In this document: positions 1 to 7,800 of the stretch, in pieces | How the letters are laid out: every line of letters starts with the position of its first letter | How positions within the stretch are numbered: position 1 is the first letter of the stretch | Source of the DNA: a virus | DNA length: 20,562 nt | Direction: 5' to 3' (one strand) | IMG/VR virus record: IMGVR_UViG_3300049719_000074 | Coordinates: 1-20,562 of that record | The notes under the pieces: model-generated | The model's input: the letters and a program-made list of their open reading frames with translations, nothing else | Databases searched by the model: none | What the model was told of the DNA's origin: nothing | Translations under genes and position numbers: made by a program

Positions 1-1175
1 TTGGTCCCGACGGCCACGGTGGCGACGACGGTGTTGTCACTGGTTCGGATGACCGAGACGGTGGCGGAGCCGTAGTTGGCCACGTAGGCGTAGGCGCCGC
101 TGGGCGTGACCGCTACGCCGATGGGGCCGGTCCCGACGGTTACGGTGGCGACGACGGTGTTGTCACTGGTTCGGATGACCGAGACGGTGGCGGGGCCGTT
201 GTTGGCCACGTAGGCGTAGGCGCCGCTGGGCGTGACCGCTACGCCGAGGGGGCTGGTCCCGACGGTTACGGTGGCGACGACGGTGTTGTCACTGGTTCGG
301 ATGACCGAGACGTTGGCGGAGCCGTTGTTGGGCACGTAGGCGTAGGCGCCGCTGGGCGTGACCGCTACGCCGATGGGGCCGGACCCGACGGCCACGGTGG
401 CGACGACGGTGTTGTCACTGGTTCGGATGACCGAGACGGTGGCGGAGCCGTGGTTGGGCACGTAGGCGTAGGCGCCGCTGGGCGTGACCGCTACGCCGTA
501 GGGGCCGGACCCGACGGCCACGGTGGCGACGACGGTGTTGTCACTGGTTCGGATGACCGAGACGTTGGCGGAGCCGTTGTTGGCCACGTAGGCGTAGGCG
601 CCGCTGGGCGTGACCGCTACGCCGACGGGGTTGGTCCCGACGGTTACGGTGGCGCACCCGACACCGAACCAAAAGGGGGTCCGCTGAGCGCTTGGAGCGG
701 ACGCTCGGACGCCGCGATCGTCCGTGATGTTCCCTGCCGTGATCGTGGATGCGAGGGCAGCGACGGCGATCTGCGCCAGGCTGATCTCCCAAACTCCCGC
801 GGCGACCTGCGTCAGCGCGGGGACGGCAGGAGAGACGGAGGCGATACCGGGAAGGACAGCGAGCAGGCTCGTGCGGTTGGCGAGATCTCTGCGGACCACG
901 ATCCGGTCGATCCTGGCGTGTGAGGCATCGGCAGCCGCGAGCGCGAGCGTCTCCTGGCCGGTGTAGACCTCCAGCATGTAGCCCTGGACGAATGCCGCCC
1001 CCGTGTTCACCCGGACCGACATGGCAGCCGGAGACGAAGCTGAGACGGCGAGCTCGTTTGCGAACCCCGAGACCACGCCGTCGCTCATCATGTGGGCGAG
1101 CACCTGCGCCCAGGCGTCCGAGGTGTAGATGCGGTCGCCGCCGACTGAGTCGTAGAACCTGCTGCGCTGCGTCAT
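1..1175 (-). CDS. Tail fibre / receptor-binding-like protein with YVTN beta-propeller repeats (partial)
   Basis: The reading frame opens at ATG 1175 behind a good ribosome-binding site (AGGTGAT) and stays open to the left window edge, so the C-terminus is missing. Residues 1 to about 170 (MTQRSRFYDSVGGDRIYTSD...) resemble the N-terminal attachment domain of phage minor tail or upper-baseplate proteins; this is a judgement from sequence style. From about residue 175 come 42-residue repeats with the core VAVTPSGAYAYV and VSVIRTSDNTVVATV, which match the YVTN/NHL beta-propeller blade pattern. Five blades are visible here. It lies 10 nt downstream of the Gp37-like tail gene, at the end of the tail module where receptor-binding proteins usually sit. 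The inferred role is a tail-tip or side-fibre adhesin. A cell-surface propeller protein of bacterial origin is the alternative source of the repeats. Confidence 0.75.
   Translation of the reverse strand, partial: MTQRSRFYDSVGGDRIYTSDAWAQVLAHMMSDGVVSGFANELAVSASSPAAMSVRVNTGAAFVQGYMLEVYTGQETLALAAADASHARIDRIVVRRDLANRTSLLAVLPGIASVSPAVPALTQVAAGVWEISLAQIAVAALASTITAGNITDDRGVRASAPSAQRTPFWFGVGCATVTVGTNPVGVAVTPSGAYAYVANNGSANVSVIRTSDNTVVATVAVGSGPYGVAVTPSGAYAYVPNHGSATVSVIRTSDNTVVATVAVGSGPIGVAVTPSGAYAYVPNNGSANVSVIRTSDNTVVATVTVGTSPLGVAVTPSGAYAYVANNGPATVSVIRTSDNTVVATVTVGTGPIGVAVTPSGAYAYVANYGSATVSVIRTSDNTVVATVAVGT
4..633 (-). repeat. Five 126-bp in-frame tandem repeats encoding propeller blades
   Basis: Copies lie at 4-129, 130-255, 256-381, 382-507 and 508-633, each exactly 126 bp (42 codons), with partial units on both sides. 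A framework including the segment encoding RTSDNTVVATV is identical in all copies. Differences fall in about nine codons. The array probably continues beyond the left edge. Confidence 0.93.
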
Positions 1176-1185
1176 GAGATCACCT

Positions 1186-2280
1186 TTACGCTAGTTCGCT
1201 CGTGCTGATAAGCCCCGCGGGCGAGGTCGGGAACGGCCGCCCCAGAATGGCGACCACTTCGGGCACCACGGAGGACTGGACCGTCTCATCAACTTCTACG
1301 ATCCGGGCGGGATAGGACAAGCCGCGTTCCTTGTTGCGGACGGTCACGATGTCTCCGAGGAACCAATCGACCCCGTACCGGAACGATCCATACGCCGAGA
1401 CGTTGGCCTCTAGGCTGAACTGGCCGGCGTTGGCCGCGAGCACATCGTCGCCGCGACGCCCGAGCAAGGTCGTATCTCCAACGGTGACGTCTCGGGCGTC
1501 AACGAATGCCTCGCGTCGATCGAACCCGGTTGGCTCTACGGCGGGGCGCGTGACGATGTCTCGGGCGGCGCCCAAACCCTGACCGGCGACCAGAGCGAGG
1601 CTGATCGAGCCCGAGAGGTTCGTCAGTTCCGTCCACGACGCGAGAGTCTCGAACGAGAAGTCGAAGAACACGCTCGCAGAGCGATCGGTCCCCGCGATCA
1701 CGTCGAACGTGAAGCCGCTGGGGAGGCCCAGAGTCGTCGCGAGCGTGGTCTTCCATCCCAGCGCCCCGGCCTGGCCGATCTCCGCCAGCAGGTCGACAAG
1801 GTTCTGGTACCGGGCGTCCTTGGAGATGACGGCTCCGCGTGCGATGTCCGCCGCACAAGCGAGCCCGGGAACGATCCGGGCTGCAGCAGCGGCGGGCCCC
1901 ATGTTGTCCCCGACGTAGTGCTTCATGGCCGTCTCCGCCGCGACCGAGGTCTGCGAGTCGTATGCCATGCCTGCGGTGGGGAGACAGAGCCGCGGGAGCC
2001 CTTCGATCGAGCTGCCGTTTGCGGTCATCGTGTAGTTCGCGGCTGAGCCCGACTGATCGATCTCCAGCGTGTCCACCAAGTAGACCAGCTGGTCGCCGCC
2101 GGAGGGGTCGGGCACGAACAGGAGCCGGCCGGCCTCTAGATTCGGGGCCTGGCGCCAGTTGGCGACCAGCTCGATCGTGTCGACGCCCCAGAACCGGCGC
2201 TTAAGGGTGAGTCGGGTCGAGGCTTCCCCCACCAGCCCCAGGGTCGCGAGGGTGTCTCGGTCGAGGATGTAGGCTCTCAT
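1186..2280 (-). CDS. Siphovirus ReqiPepy6 Gp37-like tail protein
   Basis: The 364-aa protein begins MRAYILDRDTLATLGLVGEA, followed by FWGVDTIELVANW and a segment on lines of VYLVDTLEIDQSG. This order matches the N-terminal half of the ReqiPepy6 Gp37-like family, which lies between the distal tail protein and the fibres in actinophages and is thought to form the tail hub or baseplate core. The C-terminal part (GDIVTVRNKERGLSYPARIVEV) is the usual family ending. The open frame extends upstream to 2805, but ATG 2280 is chosen because it gives the ATGA overlap with the preceding gene's stop at 2277 and has AGAGGT upstream. No enzymatic motif is visible. Confidence 0.8.
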   Translation of the reverse strand: MRAYILDRDTLATLGLVGEASTRLTLKRRFWGVDTIELVANWRQAPNLEAGRLLFVPDPSGGDQLVYLVDTLEIDQSGSAANYTMTANGSSIEGLPRLCLPTAGMAYDSQTSVAAETAMKHYVGDNMGPAAAAARIVPGLACAADIARGAVISKDARYQNLVDLLAEIGQAGALGWKTTLATTLGLPSGFTFDVIAGTDRSASVFFDFSFETLASWTELTNLSGSISLALVAGQGLGAARDIVTRPAVEPTGFDRREAFVDARDVTVGDTTLLGRRGDDVLAANAGQFSLEANVSAYGSFRYGVDWFLGDIVTVRNKERGLSYPARIVEVDETVQSSVVPEVVAILGRPFPTSPAGLISTSELA

Positions 2281-3158
2281 ATCCCGCTGTACCTCTGGCG
2301 CCAGTAGAGCGCGGCGTAGCCTGAGACGTTCAGGCCGGCGCCGAAGCTGACCCAGTTGGAACCAGGAACGAGGCTCCAGAAGTCCGCATTGGAGAGGTCC
2401 AGCGCCGACATGAGATCGGTCCGGGTAGCACCCGAAACCAGAGTGACCGACTTGGCGCCGAAGCTCGTAGCGATCTCGACATAGTCGCCTGCCGCCAGAG
2501 CCGTCAGGATCTTGACGATCTGGCCCGTCGTCAGGTTGGACATGTAGACGTTCGTGGCCTCGCCGTACATCCGAATCAGCACCGGAGCATCCACGTCGCC
2601 GAGATTGACGATTTCCTGACTGACGGCACCGCCCTGCATCGCGAGGGGGAACAGGAGCGGCCAGCTCCACCCGCCGGAAGAGTAGAAGTAGAGCCCGACG
2701 TCCGCGATCTCGCGCCAGTTCGGGTAGGGCGCGTAGAACTCCACATCGGTCGTGATGATGCCTACGGAGGAGGGAGACGGAAGGTTGACGGAGAGGGGCT
2801 GACACTCGATCTCGAGCGGCGCATGGCCTGGCAGGGTGACGCGCAGAATGCCTAGCGCCTGTGTCTCGCCGGGTCGGACAGGCTGTCGAACGAGGGCACG
2901 GGCGAACGCGGCGCGCGCCGTCCAGAAAGCATCCGCGTCAGCGGCCTGGAGCAAACCCGTGACGGTGACCACGCGCGCGGGGGTATCCGTGTCGAGCAGG
3001 GTCTGGCCCGACTGTCCCGGGGTCTTGGTAGTCAGCGGGGAGACGGTGATCGGGCCGACCCCGTCGAGGGCCATCAACGTGATCGGATCGCCTGGGGTGG
3101 TGGTCCAGACCAAGGATGTCCCGCCGTCGGCCGGGAAGAACTCGACGAGGTAGCTCAT
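2277..3158 (-). CDS. Distal tail (Dit-like) protein
   Basis: This 293-aa protein starts MSYLVEFFPADGG at ATG 3158, two bases after the tape-measure stop. The N-terminal beta-rich half and the segment VEFYAPYPNWRE match the phage distal tail (Dit) / siphovirus tail component family. In that family, an N-terminal half forms a ring under the tail tube and a C-terminal galectin-like half carries adhesins. Here the C-terminal half includes DVDAPVLIRMYGEATNVYMSN, typical of that second domain. Position directly after the tape measure and before the Gp37-like gene is the expected one. The gene ends in an ATGA overlap with its downstream neighbour, suggesting coupled translation. Confidence 0.75.
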   Translation of the reverse strand: MSYLVEFFPADGGTSLVWTTTPGDPITLMALDGVGPITVSPLTTKTPGQSGQTLLDTDTPARVVTVTGLLQAADADAFWTARAAFARALVRQPVRPGETQALGILRVTLPGHAPLEIECQPLSVNLPSPSSVGIITTDVEFYAPYPNWREIADVGLYFYSSGGWSWPLLFPLAMQGGAVSQEIVNLGDVDAPVLIRMYGEATNVYMSNLTTGQIVKILTALAAGDYVEIATSFGAKSVTLVSGATRTDLMSALDLSNADFWSLVPGSNWVSFGAGLNVSGYAALYWRQRYSGI

Positions 3159-3159
3159 C

Positions 3160-6132
3160 CTAGAACCCCAGAGCTAGGCGACGCTGCGCCCGGATGATCT
3201 GGCGCTCGACATCATCGTGAGTGACGCCATTGACGATCATCTGACCGATCAGGGGGCCGCTAGGGCTCGCGCCGGCCGAACCGCCAGCCGGACTACCGCC
3301 CGCCATGAGTTGGGCATGCGACTCAACCGCCGCGCCCTGTGGCAGGTAGACTCGCTCCCGACCCGCCTCGCCGACGTCATAGAAGCCGGCCTCCTGAACG
3401 TAGGGCGTACCCTCTGCAAAGCCGTAGGTGGTGGCGCCACTGCCAAATCCGCCTACCTGCGCCGGGACCTTTATCGTCTTGCTCAGCGCGGTATTGAGTA
3501 CGTCCCAGACGCTGGAGGCGGCGGATTTGGCGGCTGCGAGTGCCGTCTCGGTAGTCATTCCTGCGAAGATGCCGCTCACGATGATTCCGCCCGTGGTGGC
3601 AGGAGGGGTGACGCCGGCCTCGATCAGGGCTTCTATGCCCTCAGCCGCTTCCTTGATCTCCGGGTTCTTCGATTTCAGCCCGGCAGCCAATTCGGCCATT
3701 GCCGCTTTGCCGAGCGGCTGGCCGCCCTCGACCAACTGTTGCAGCCGTGCCATCGCGTCGGCCTGCAACTGCTCGCACTGCGCCACCAGAACAGGGTCGC
3801 CGGAGGCCAGCCCGTCGGCCAGATTCTTGCTCGTCAGCGCCCCGATGATGTCCGCCTCTTCCATCATGGGAGTGCGGATGTTCTTCAGCCCCTCGACGAT
3901 GTTGTTCCACTCGTTCGTCAGAACGTCGCGGTTCTTCTGAATGCCAGTTGCAATTGCGCCAGGGATCATGGTCGCGATCAGTTCGGCGTCGGTCGCAGCC
4001 TGGTCCACGTTCTTCGGGATGTAGGACGCCAGGTCGCTCGCGGCGGCGTCTACGCTCATGCCGCCCGCGTCGAGCTTGGCGATGATGTCCGGGGGGATGC
4101 CCTGCGCGAGCAACGAGAGGTTGGCCGCTGCCACCGACATGGACGTGGGGATCACGGCAAAGGTGCCATCCGTAGCCTGGCCGAGCGCCCCTTTACCCGC
4201 GAGGATCGCGTCGATGACGCGCTGCGGCACGCCCAGCGCGACCATCGCGGTAGCGGCGGCCTGCTGTTCGGCGGAGTACGGAATCACCATGAACGTCCCG
4301 TCGGCCGCTACCCCGAGAGTGCCTTTGCCCGCCTCCAGCCCGTCAATGACGGACTGCGGCACGCCCTTTGCGATCAGCTTCGTTTCGAGCGCGGCATCCG
4401 CGGCAGACTTCGGGATCAGGGAGAACGTGCCATCTGCGGCTACCGCTAGGGTGCCCTTACCCGCGTCGAGCGCATCGATCAGGTCTTGCGGCACGCCCAT
4501 CGCAATCAGCGTTGCGTCAATGGCCATCTGTTCGAGCGACTTAGTTACGCCGTCCGACATTACGTCGGCCGCAGTCGTTACGGCAGGCTTGGCGTCCTTG
4601 AGCGCCGCGATCAGATCGGCAGGAACGCCCGCCGACTGGTATGCCGCGAGAACCCGGCTCTTTGTGAATTCGTCGGGGAGCGCAGCGAACGCCGCCACGG
4701 CAGCGGCTCGCGTAGCCGGGGTGTTACTGCGGAGGTTATCGTTGATTGCGTCCATTGCGCTCTGAGCAGAGGCAGCAGCCGCAGGTCCGATGTCGTCTTT
4801 TGTGAAGGCGTTTTGCACCGCGCTCGCTATGGCGAATACACCTACCCCCACCGCAAGTGGGATGGCGACCGCCAGAGCCACGCCAGCCAGGGTCCCGAGC
4901 GCCGTACCTGCCGCCGCCATCTCGGGGCCTTCGGCCGCTATGGCTCCAGCGACTTCTGGGCCGCCGGCCGCGATCGCGCCGGTCTCGGCCGCCACTACGG
5001 CTGCGCCTGTGGCCGCGCCTTCGGTAGTGCCTGCGACGATCCACGTCGGCAGTGTGAGCCCGAGTTGCTTGGCGATGATGGGGATGAGGGCCCCGCCGAG
5101 CGAGCCCAAGGAGCCCGCCATCTTCGGGCCGAGTTGCGAGGCAACCAGGAGGAGCGGACCGAACGACTGCCCAAACTCTGCGAGGGTGCCGCCGGCCTGA
5201 TGCATCAGCAACGTGAAGCGGGAGCCCCAGGAGTCTTCGATCGCCTGAGCCGCTTTGTCCGTGGCATCGGTCGTGTCTGACGAGGACGTGGCGAAGTCAT
5301 CCAAGCTCGTGATGCCCGGCTTGAGTGCGTCCGCCATCTGCGACCCGAGCCGCGTCCCAAACACCTTACCGGCCGCCTGCGCGCGCTCTAGCGGGTCCTG
5401 GATCGAGGAGATTTGCACGATGAGGTCGTTGAGCGTCTGGCCGGGCTTGAGGTTCTTGACGGCAGTCTGGAGGCCCAGCGCTGCCTTGCCCGCGTCGATG
5501 CCGGCCGAGGCGAACAGGTTGAGCAGGTCAACGCCGTCTTTCTCCGACATGCCCATCGCCTGCATCGCGGGAGCGATCTTCTGCAGCGCCGTCTGCATGT
5601 CGCCGATGACGGTGCCGTACTTCTGGTGGCTGGCCACGAGCTGGTCCATGATCGTGCCGGCGTCGTTGGCTGTCAGGTTCCACGCGTCGGTATCCATCTT
5701 GAGGTTGTGGACAGCATCGGCAGACTGTCCGGTGGCCTCTTCGTACTTCGCGAACTTCGCGGTGAGGTTGTCTGCCGCCTGGCCTTGCAGCCCGAAGCCG
5801 CTGATGACGCCTGCCAGCGATTGCTCGACCGCATCCATCGACAGGAGACTGGTCTTGTAGATCTGGTCGATGGCGTTGCCCTGCTCCTGGAGGGCGGAGC
5901 CGGAGAGGCCCGTATCGGCGGCCAGCTTTTGGGTCGCCTCGCCAAGCGCCGCAGCCTGCTGACTCGCGATACCGAACGTCGCACCCAGCGCAGCGAGGCC
6001 CGCTGTCTTGAGGGCCTTGTTCAGGTTGTCAGACAGCGTCTCGCCGACGTTCTGGCCGCTCTTGGAGGCGAGCGCGGTGGCTTGCGCCTCGAAGCCCGTG
6101 CCGTCGAGCGTTAGGCGAATCGCTGCGAACAC
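3160..6132 (-). CDS. Tape measure protein
   Basis: At 990 aa this is the longest protein in the window. Residues 1-300 are helical with the phage minor-tail (PhageMin_Tail-like) pattern, for example QNVGETLSDNLNKALK and LGEATQKLAADTGLS. A hydrophobic stretch at about 409-439 (LAGVALAVAIPLAVGVGVF) could cross a membrane during DNA delivery. Residues 502-721 are five 44-residue repeats. The C-terminus has the tape-measure signature YDVGEAGRERVYLPQGAAV. The track of one residue per 0.15 nm known for helical tape measures would predict a tail near 150 nm. GTG 6132 is the first usual start after the chaperone stop, but it lacks a good ribosome-binding site. A GGGAG at 6158-6162 lies 7 nt before an in-frame ACG, so the true start may be slightly upstream. 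Confidence 0.93.
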   Translation of the reverse strand: MFAAIRLTLDGTGFEAQATALASKSGQNVGETLSDNLNKALKTAGLAALGATFGIASQQAAALGEATQKLAADTGLSGSALQEQGNAIDQIYKTSLLSMDAVEQSLAGVISGFGLQGQAADNLTAKFAKYEEATGQSADAVHNLKMDTDAWNLTANDAGTIMDQLVASHQKYGTVIGDMQTALQKIAPAMQAMGMSEKDGVDLLNLFASAGIDAGKAALGLQTAVKNLKPGQTLNDLIVQISSIQDPLERAQAAGKVFGTRLGSQMADALKPGITSLDDFATSSSDTTDATDKAAQAIEDSWGSRFTLLMHQAGGTLAEFGQSFGPLLLVASQLGPKMAGSLGSLGGALIPIIAKQLGLTLPTWIVAGTTEGAATGAAVVAAETGAIAAGGPEVAGAIAAEGPEMAAAGTALGTLAGVALAVAIPLAVGVGVFAIASAVQNAFTKDDIGPAAAASAQSAMDAINDNLRSNTPATRAAAVAAFAALPDEFTKSRVLAAYQSAGVPADLIAALKDAKPAVTTAADVMSDGVTKSLEQMAIDATLIAMGVPQDLIDALDAGKGTLAVAADGTFSLIPKSAADAALETKLIAKGVPQSVIDGLEAGKGTLGVAADGTFMVIPYSAEQQAAATAMVALGVPQRVIDAILAGKGALGQATDGTFAVIPTSMSVAAANLSLLAQGIPPDIIAKLDAGGMSVDAAASDLASYIPKNVDQAATDAELIATMIPGAIATGIQKNRDVLTNEWNNIVEGLKNIRTPMMEEADIIGALTSKNLADGLASGDPVLVAQCEQLQADAMARLQQLVEGGQPLGKAAMAELAAGLKSKNPEIKEAAEGIEALIEAGVTPPATTGGIIVSGIFAGMTTETALAAAKSAASSVWDVLNTALSKTIKVPAQVGGFGSGATTYGFAEGTPYVQEAGFYDVGEAGRERVYLPQGAAVESHAQLMAGGSPAGGSAGASPSGPLIGQMIVNGVTHDDVERQIIRAQRRLALGF
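3970..4629 (-). repeat. Five 44-residue (132-bp) tandem repeats inside the tape measure
   Basis: Units begin GVPADLI, GVPQDLI, GVPQSVI, GVPQRVI and GIPPDII (residues 502, 546, 590, 634 and 678), each exactly 44 residues apart. The three central units share GKG-L, a DGTF turn and an IP motif. The first and last are degenerate but keep the register. Confidence 0.88.
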
Positions 6133-6153
6133 ATCGGCGAGTGCGGCCGTGGC

Positions 6154-6965
6154 CTAGCTCCCTTCTGCCTTGCGGGTACGCATGTTCCGCGGGTACCTGG
6201 CAGCGAGCGCAGCCACTTGCGCACGGCCCTTGGCTAGATCGCGGACCGGCTCAGCGGCGTCCGGCAGATACCACGGACGCGGGTACGTGGGCAGCTCGGT
6301 GTAACGTCTCGGCGGCTGAACCGTCAGGATGTACAGCGGGGCGACGGCCTCACGGACCCCATCGCGGACGGCCACGAGCATCTCAGTCATGCGGTCGCGT
6401 CGGTCCTTCTCGCGCTCCGCCTGGTCTTTCGTCCAGAGGAGGGCGACTTGGGAGTCAGTGTATCGCTCGTCGAGCTCGGTAGGACCAATGCGCCAGTGGA
6501 CAAGCGCGAACCGATAAAGCTCACCTGGCGTGAGGCTACGGCCTCGATCAGACTCATCCCCAGCAGCGGGGCCATGCCCGCCAGGACTAAAGGGGAGAAG
6601 ACTTCCTCACAGATCGCGTCATAGAGCACGCGGATTTCGCGGTCTGTGGCGTGATTGTCGAGCCAGTCTCGGCCGCCGAACGTGGCGACGTGGTACGGCT
6701 CACCATCCTCGTCGCGCGCCTCGTCATAAGCGACGATCATGTCGAGCAGCACGTCGCCCGTGAGTTCGGCCGCCTCGCCGAACGACTTTCCGAGGTCTTC
6801 GGCGGACTTCTCGGCGGCCATACGCTCCCGCCAGAGAGCGCGCCATTCGCGCGCCCCCCTGCGGGGTAGGACCGGTAGCCGGCGAGCTACGCCGGCTACC
6901 GTGACGGGGAGGACGGCCGCCATGACCGTCCCCTCCTGTTCCGGGGTGAGGTTGTCAGCGTCCAT
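6154..6965 (-). CDS. Tail assembly chaperone, long form made by -1 frameshift (gpGT-like)
   Basis: The first 126 codons are shared with the short form (6965-6588). A -1 slip on CCCTTTA at 6588-6594 re-reads base 6588 and continues 144 codons to TAG 6154-6156, giving about 270 aa. The -1 frame after the slip reads SPGGHGPAAGDE, then LTPGELYRFALVHW and IGPTELDERYTDSQVALLW. This is coherent protein sequence with a Gly/Pro linker, whereas the zero frame over the same bases turns Ser/Thr/Arg-rich and ends at 6387. Its position between the major tail and tape measure genes is where lambda G/GT-type chaperones sit. They bind the tape measure and guide tube assembly. An ATG at 6390 could start a 78-aa version of the tail end alone, but it would cut the coherent -1 frame protein in half. 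Confidence 0.78.
6387..6965 (-). CDS. Tail assembly chaperone, short form (gpG-like)
   Basis: The unshifted product is 192 aa, starting MDADNLTPEQEG at ATG 6965, only 3 nt after the major tail stop. The first 125 residues contain the helical core (GARRE-type RREWRALWRERM... and VLLDMIVAYDEARDED) seen in phage tail assembly chaperones or tail tube initiators. The residues after about 145 look like an out-of-frame tail: low complexity and Ser/Arg-rich. That fits the usual arrangement in which most ribosomes make the short form and a minority shift. It acts in the cytoplasm, coating the tape measure during tail assembly. No close family name can be given from sequence alone; the assignment rests on gene order plus the frameshift. 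Confidence 0.78.
   Translation of the reverse strand: MDADNLTPEQEGTVMAAVLPVTVAGVARRLPVLPRRGAREWRALWRERMAAEKSAEDLGKSFGEAAELTGDVLLDMIVAYDEARDEDGEPYHVATFGGRDWLDNHATDREIRVLYDAICEEVFSPLVLAGMAPLLGMSLIEAVASRQVSFIGSRLSTGALVLPSSTSDTLTPKSPSSGRKTRRSARRTDATA
6588..6594 (-). promoter_or_regulatory. Predicted -1 ribosomal frameshift slippery site
   Basis: On the minus strand the zero-frame codons are tcC CCT TTA gtc, an exact X XXY YYZ heptamer. In the -1 frame the last upstream stop (TGA) lies just before it, and the frame then stays open for 144 codons. Both tRNAs can re-pair (CCT to CCC, TTA to TTT). It is the only canonical heptamer I found in the overlap. Confidence 0.75.
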
Positions 6966-6968
6966 GGG

Positions 6969-7727
6969 TTACGGGGTCAACCGTTCCCAGGACCACGGCG
7001 CGAGCGTCGGGTCGGCCGCCAGGACGTGGCCGGTGAACGTCACCGAAGTACCGGCGGGCGATGCCTCCCCGAACGAGACATCGAACGTGCCATCGCTCAG
7101 GGCGTTGAAGATCGTGACTACTGCGGGCTCGCCGTCCGGGCCAACGGCCTGGAAAACGAAGTCCTTGTATGACGCGACCGGGATCATCCCGACGCGCTGC
7201 TGGAGGATGGTGGTACCCGCGTCGTTGACCATGACCACGGCATCGCCGGAGTCGTGGGCTCGGATCAGGGGCGTGGTGAGGTTGAGCGTGAGCCCGGAGA
7301 CGTAGGTGCCGACCTTGACGATCTCGGTCTCCAGCGCATCCCCGACCTTGAGGTAGCTGCCGGTGGCAACGTTGGTAGCCGCCGTCACGACGATAGACGT
7401 GGCCCCCAGGGCCGCATCGGCCGAGAGGGTCGTCGCGAGGCCGGACGGGCTCGTGGTGGCAGCCGTGCCGACTACCGGGGTGATGTTGTGCAGGATCATC
7501 TGCAAGACCGCGAGCGACAACTCGTTGAGCGTCACGGTCGCCGATGCCACGCTCTCGTTGAGGCGGGACAGGCCAGCGACGTCGGCCGCTGCGCCCATAG
7601 GCCGATAGCCGACCACGGTTTCCTTGATGGTGACCTTGGCGGGCTGATCGCTCGGGCCCAACGGCGTGCCGCCGAATGACTGAGCTGTCGGAGGTCCGAA
7701 GATGTAGCTTGTGCTGTCTATGGTCAC
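6969..7727 (-). CDS. Major tail (tube) protein
   Basis: The 252-aa protein starts MTIDSTSYIFGPPTAQSFGG at GTG 7727, with AGGAGA 7 nt upstream, among the better ribosome-binding sites in the window. The strong signal fits a highly made structural protein. The region DQPAKVTIKETVVGYRPM followed by beta-rich sequence is typical of siphovirus tail tube subunits, which stack as hexameric rings around the tape measure. Residues 100-172 form a separate beta module (VATGSYLKVGDALETEI, TYVSGLTLNL, HDSGD) that also occurs in the head-closure protein of this phage. It sits directly before the chaperone genes, as expected. The product name rests mainly on gene order and fold-like features. Confidence 0.78.
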   Translation of the reverse strand: MTIDSTSYIFGPPTAQSFGGTPLGPSDQPAKVTIKETVVGYRPMGAAADVAGLSRLNESVASATVTLNELSLAVLQMILHNITPVVGTAATTSPSGLATTLSADAALGATSIVVTAATNVATGSYLKVGDALETEIVKVGTYVSGLTLNLTTPLIRAHDSGDAVVMVNDAGTTILQQRVGMIPVASYKDFVFQAVGPDGEPAVVTIFNALSDGTFDVSFGEASPAGTSVTFTGHVLAADPTLAPWSWERLTP

Positions 7728-7800
7728 GGTACGTTCTCCTGTCGTGCTCCGGAGGGGATAAACGGGCGGGCGGAACTACCCAAAGGCCGCCCTCCCTCTG

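Noticed and set aside
450-923. Plus-strand frame over the repeat region
   Set aside because: It is the antisense of the propeller repeats: Gly/Asp/Val repeats with no family likeness. The minus frame is a clear protein with ribosome-binding site and operon position.
3217-5280. Several long plus-strand frames opposite the tape measure
   Set aside because: They are high-GC shadow frames: Arg/His/Ala-rich, no motif, fully inside a well supported gene.
6154-6390. Separate 78-aa gene starting at ATG 6390
   Set aside because: The same frame is coherent protein well upstream of this ATG and joins the chaperone by a canonical slippery heptamer.
7740-7800. GC-rich inverted repeat (GGGCGG...CCGCCC) upstream of the major tail gene as a minus-strand terminator
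   Set aside because: The stem is 6 bp with a large loop and only a short T stretch. A terminator in front of the major tail gene would also be unhelpful.
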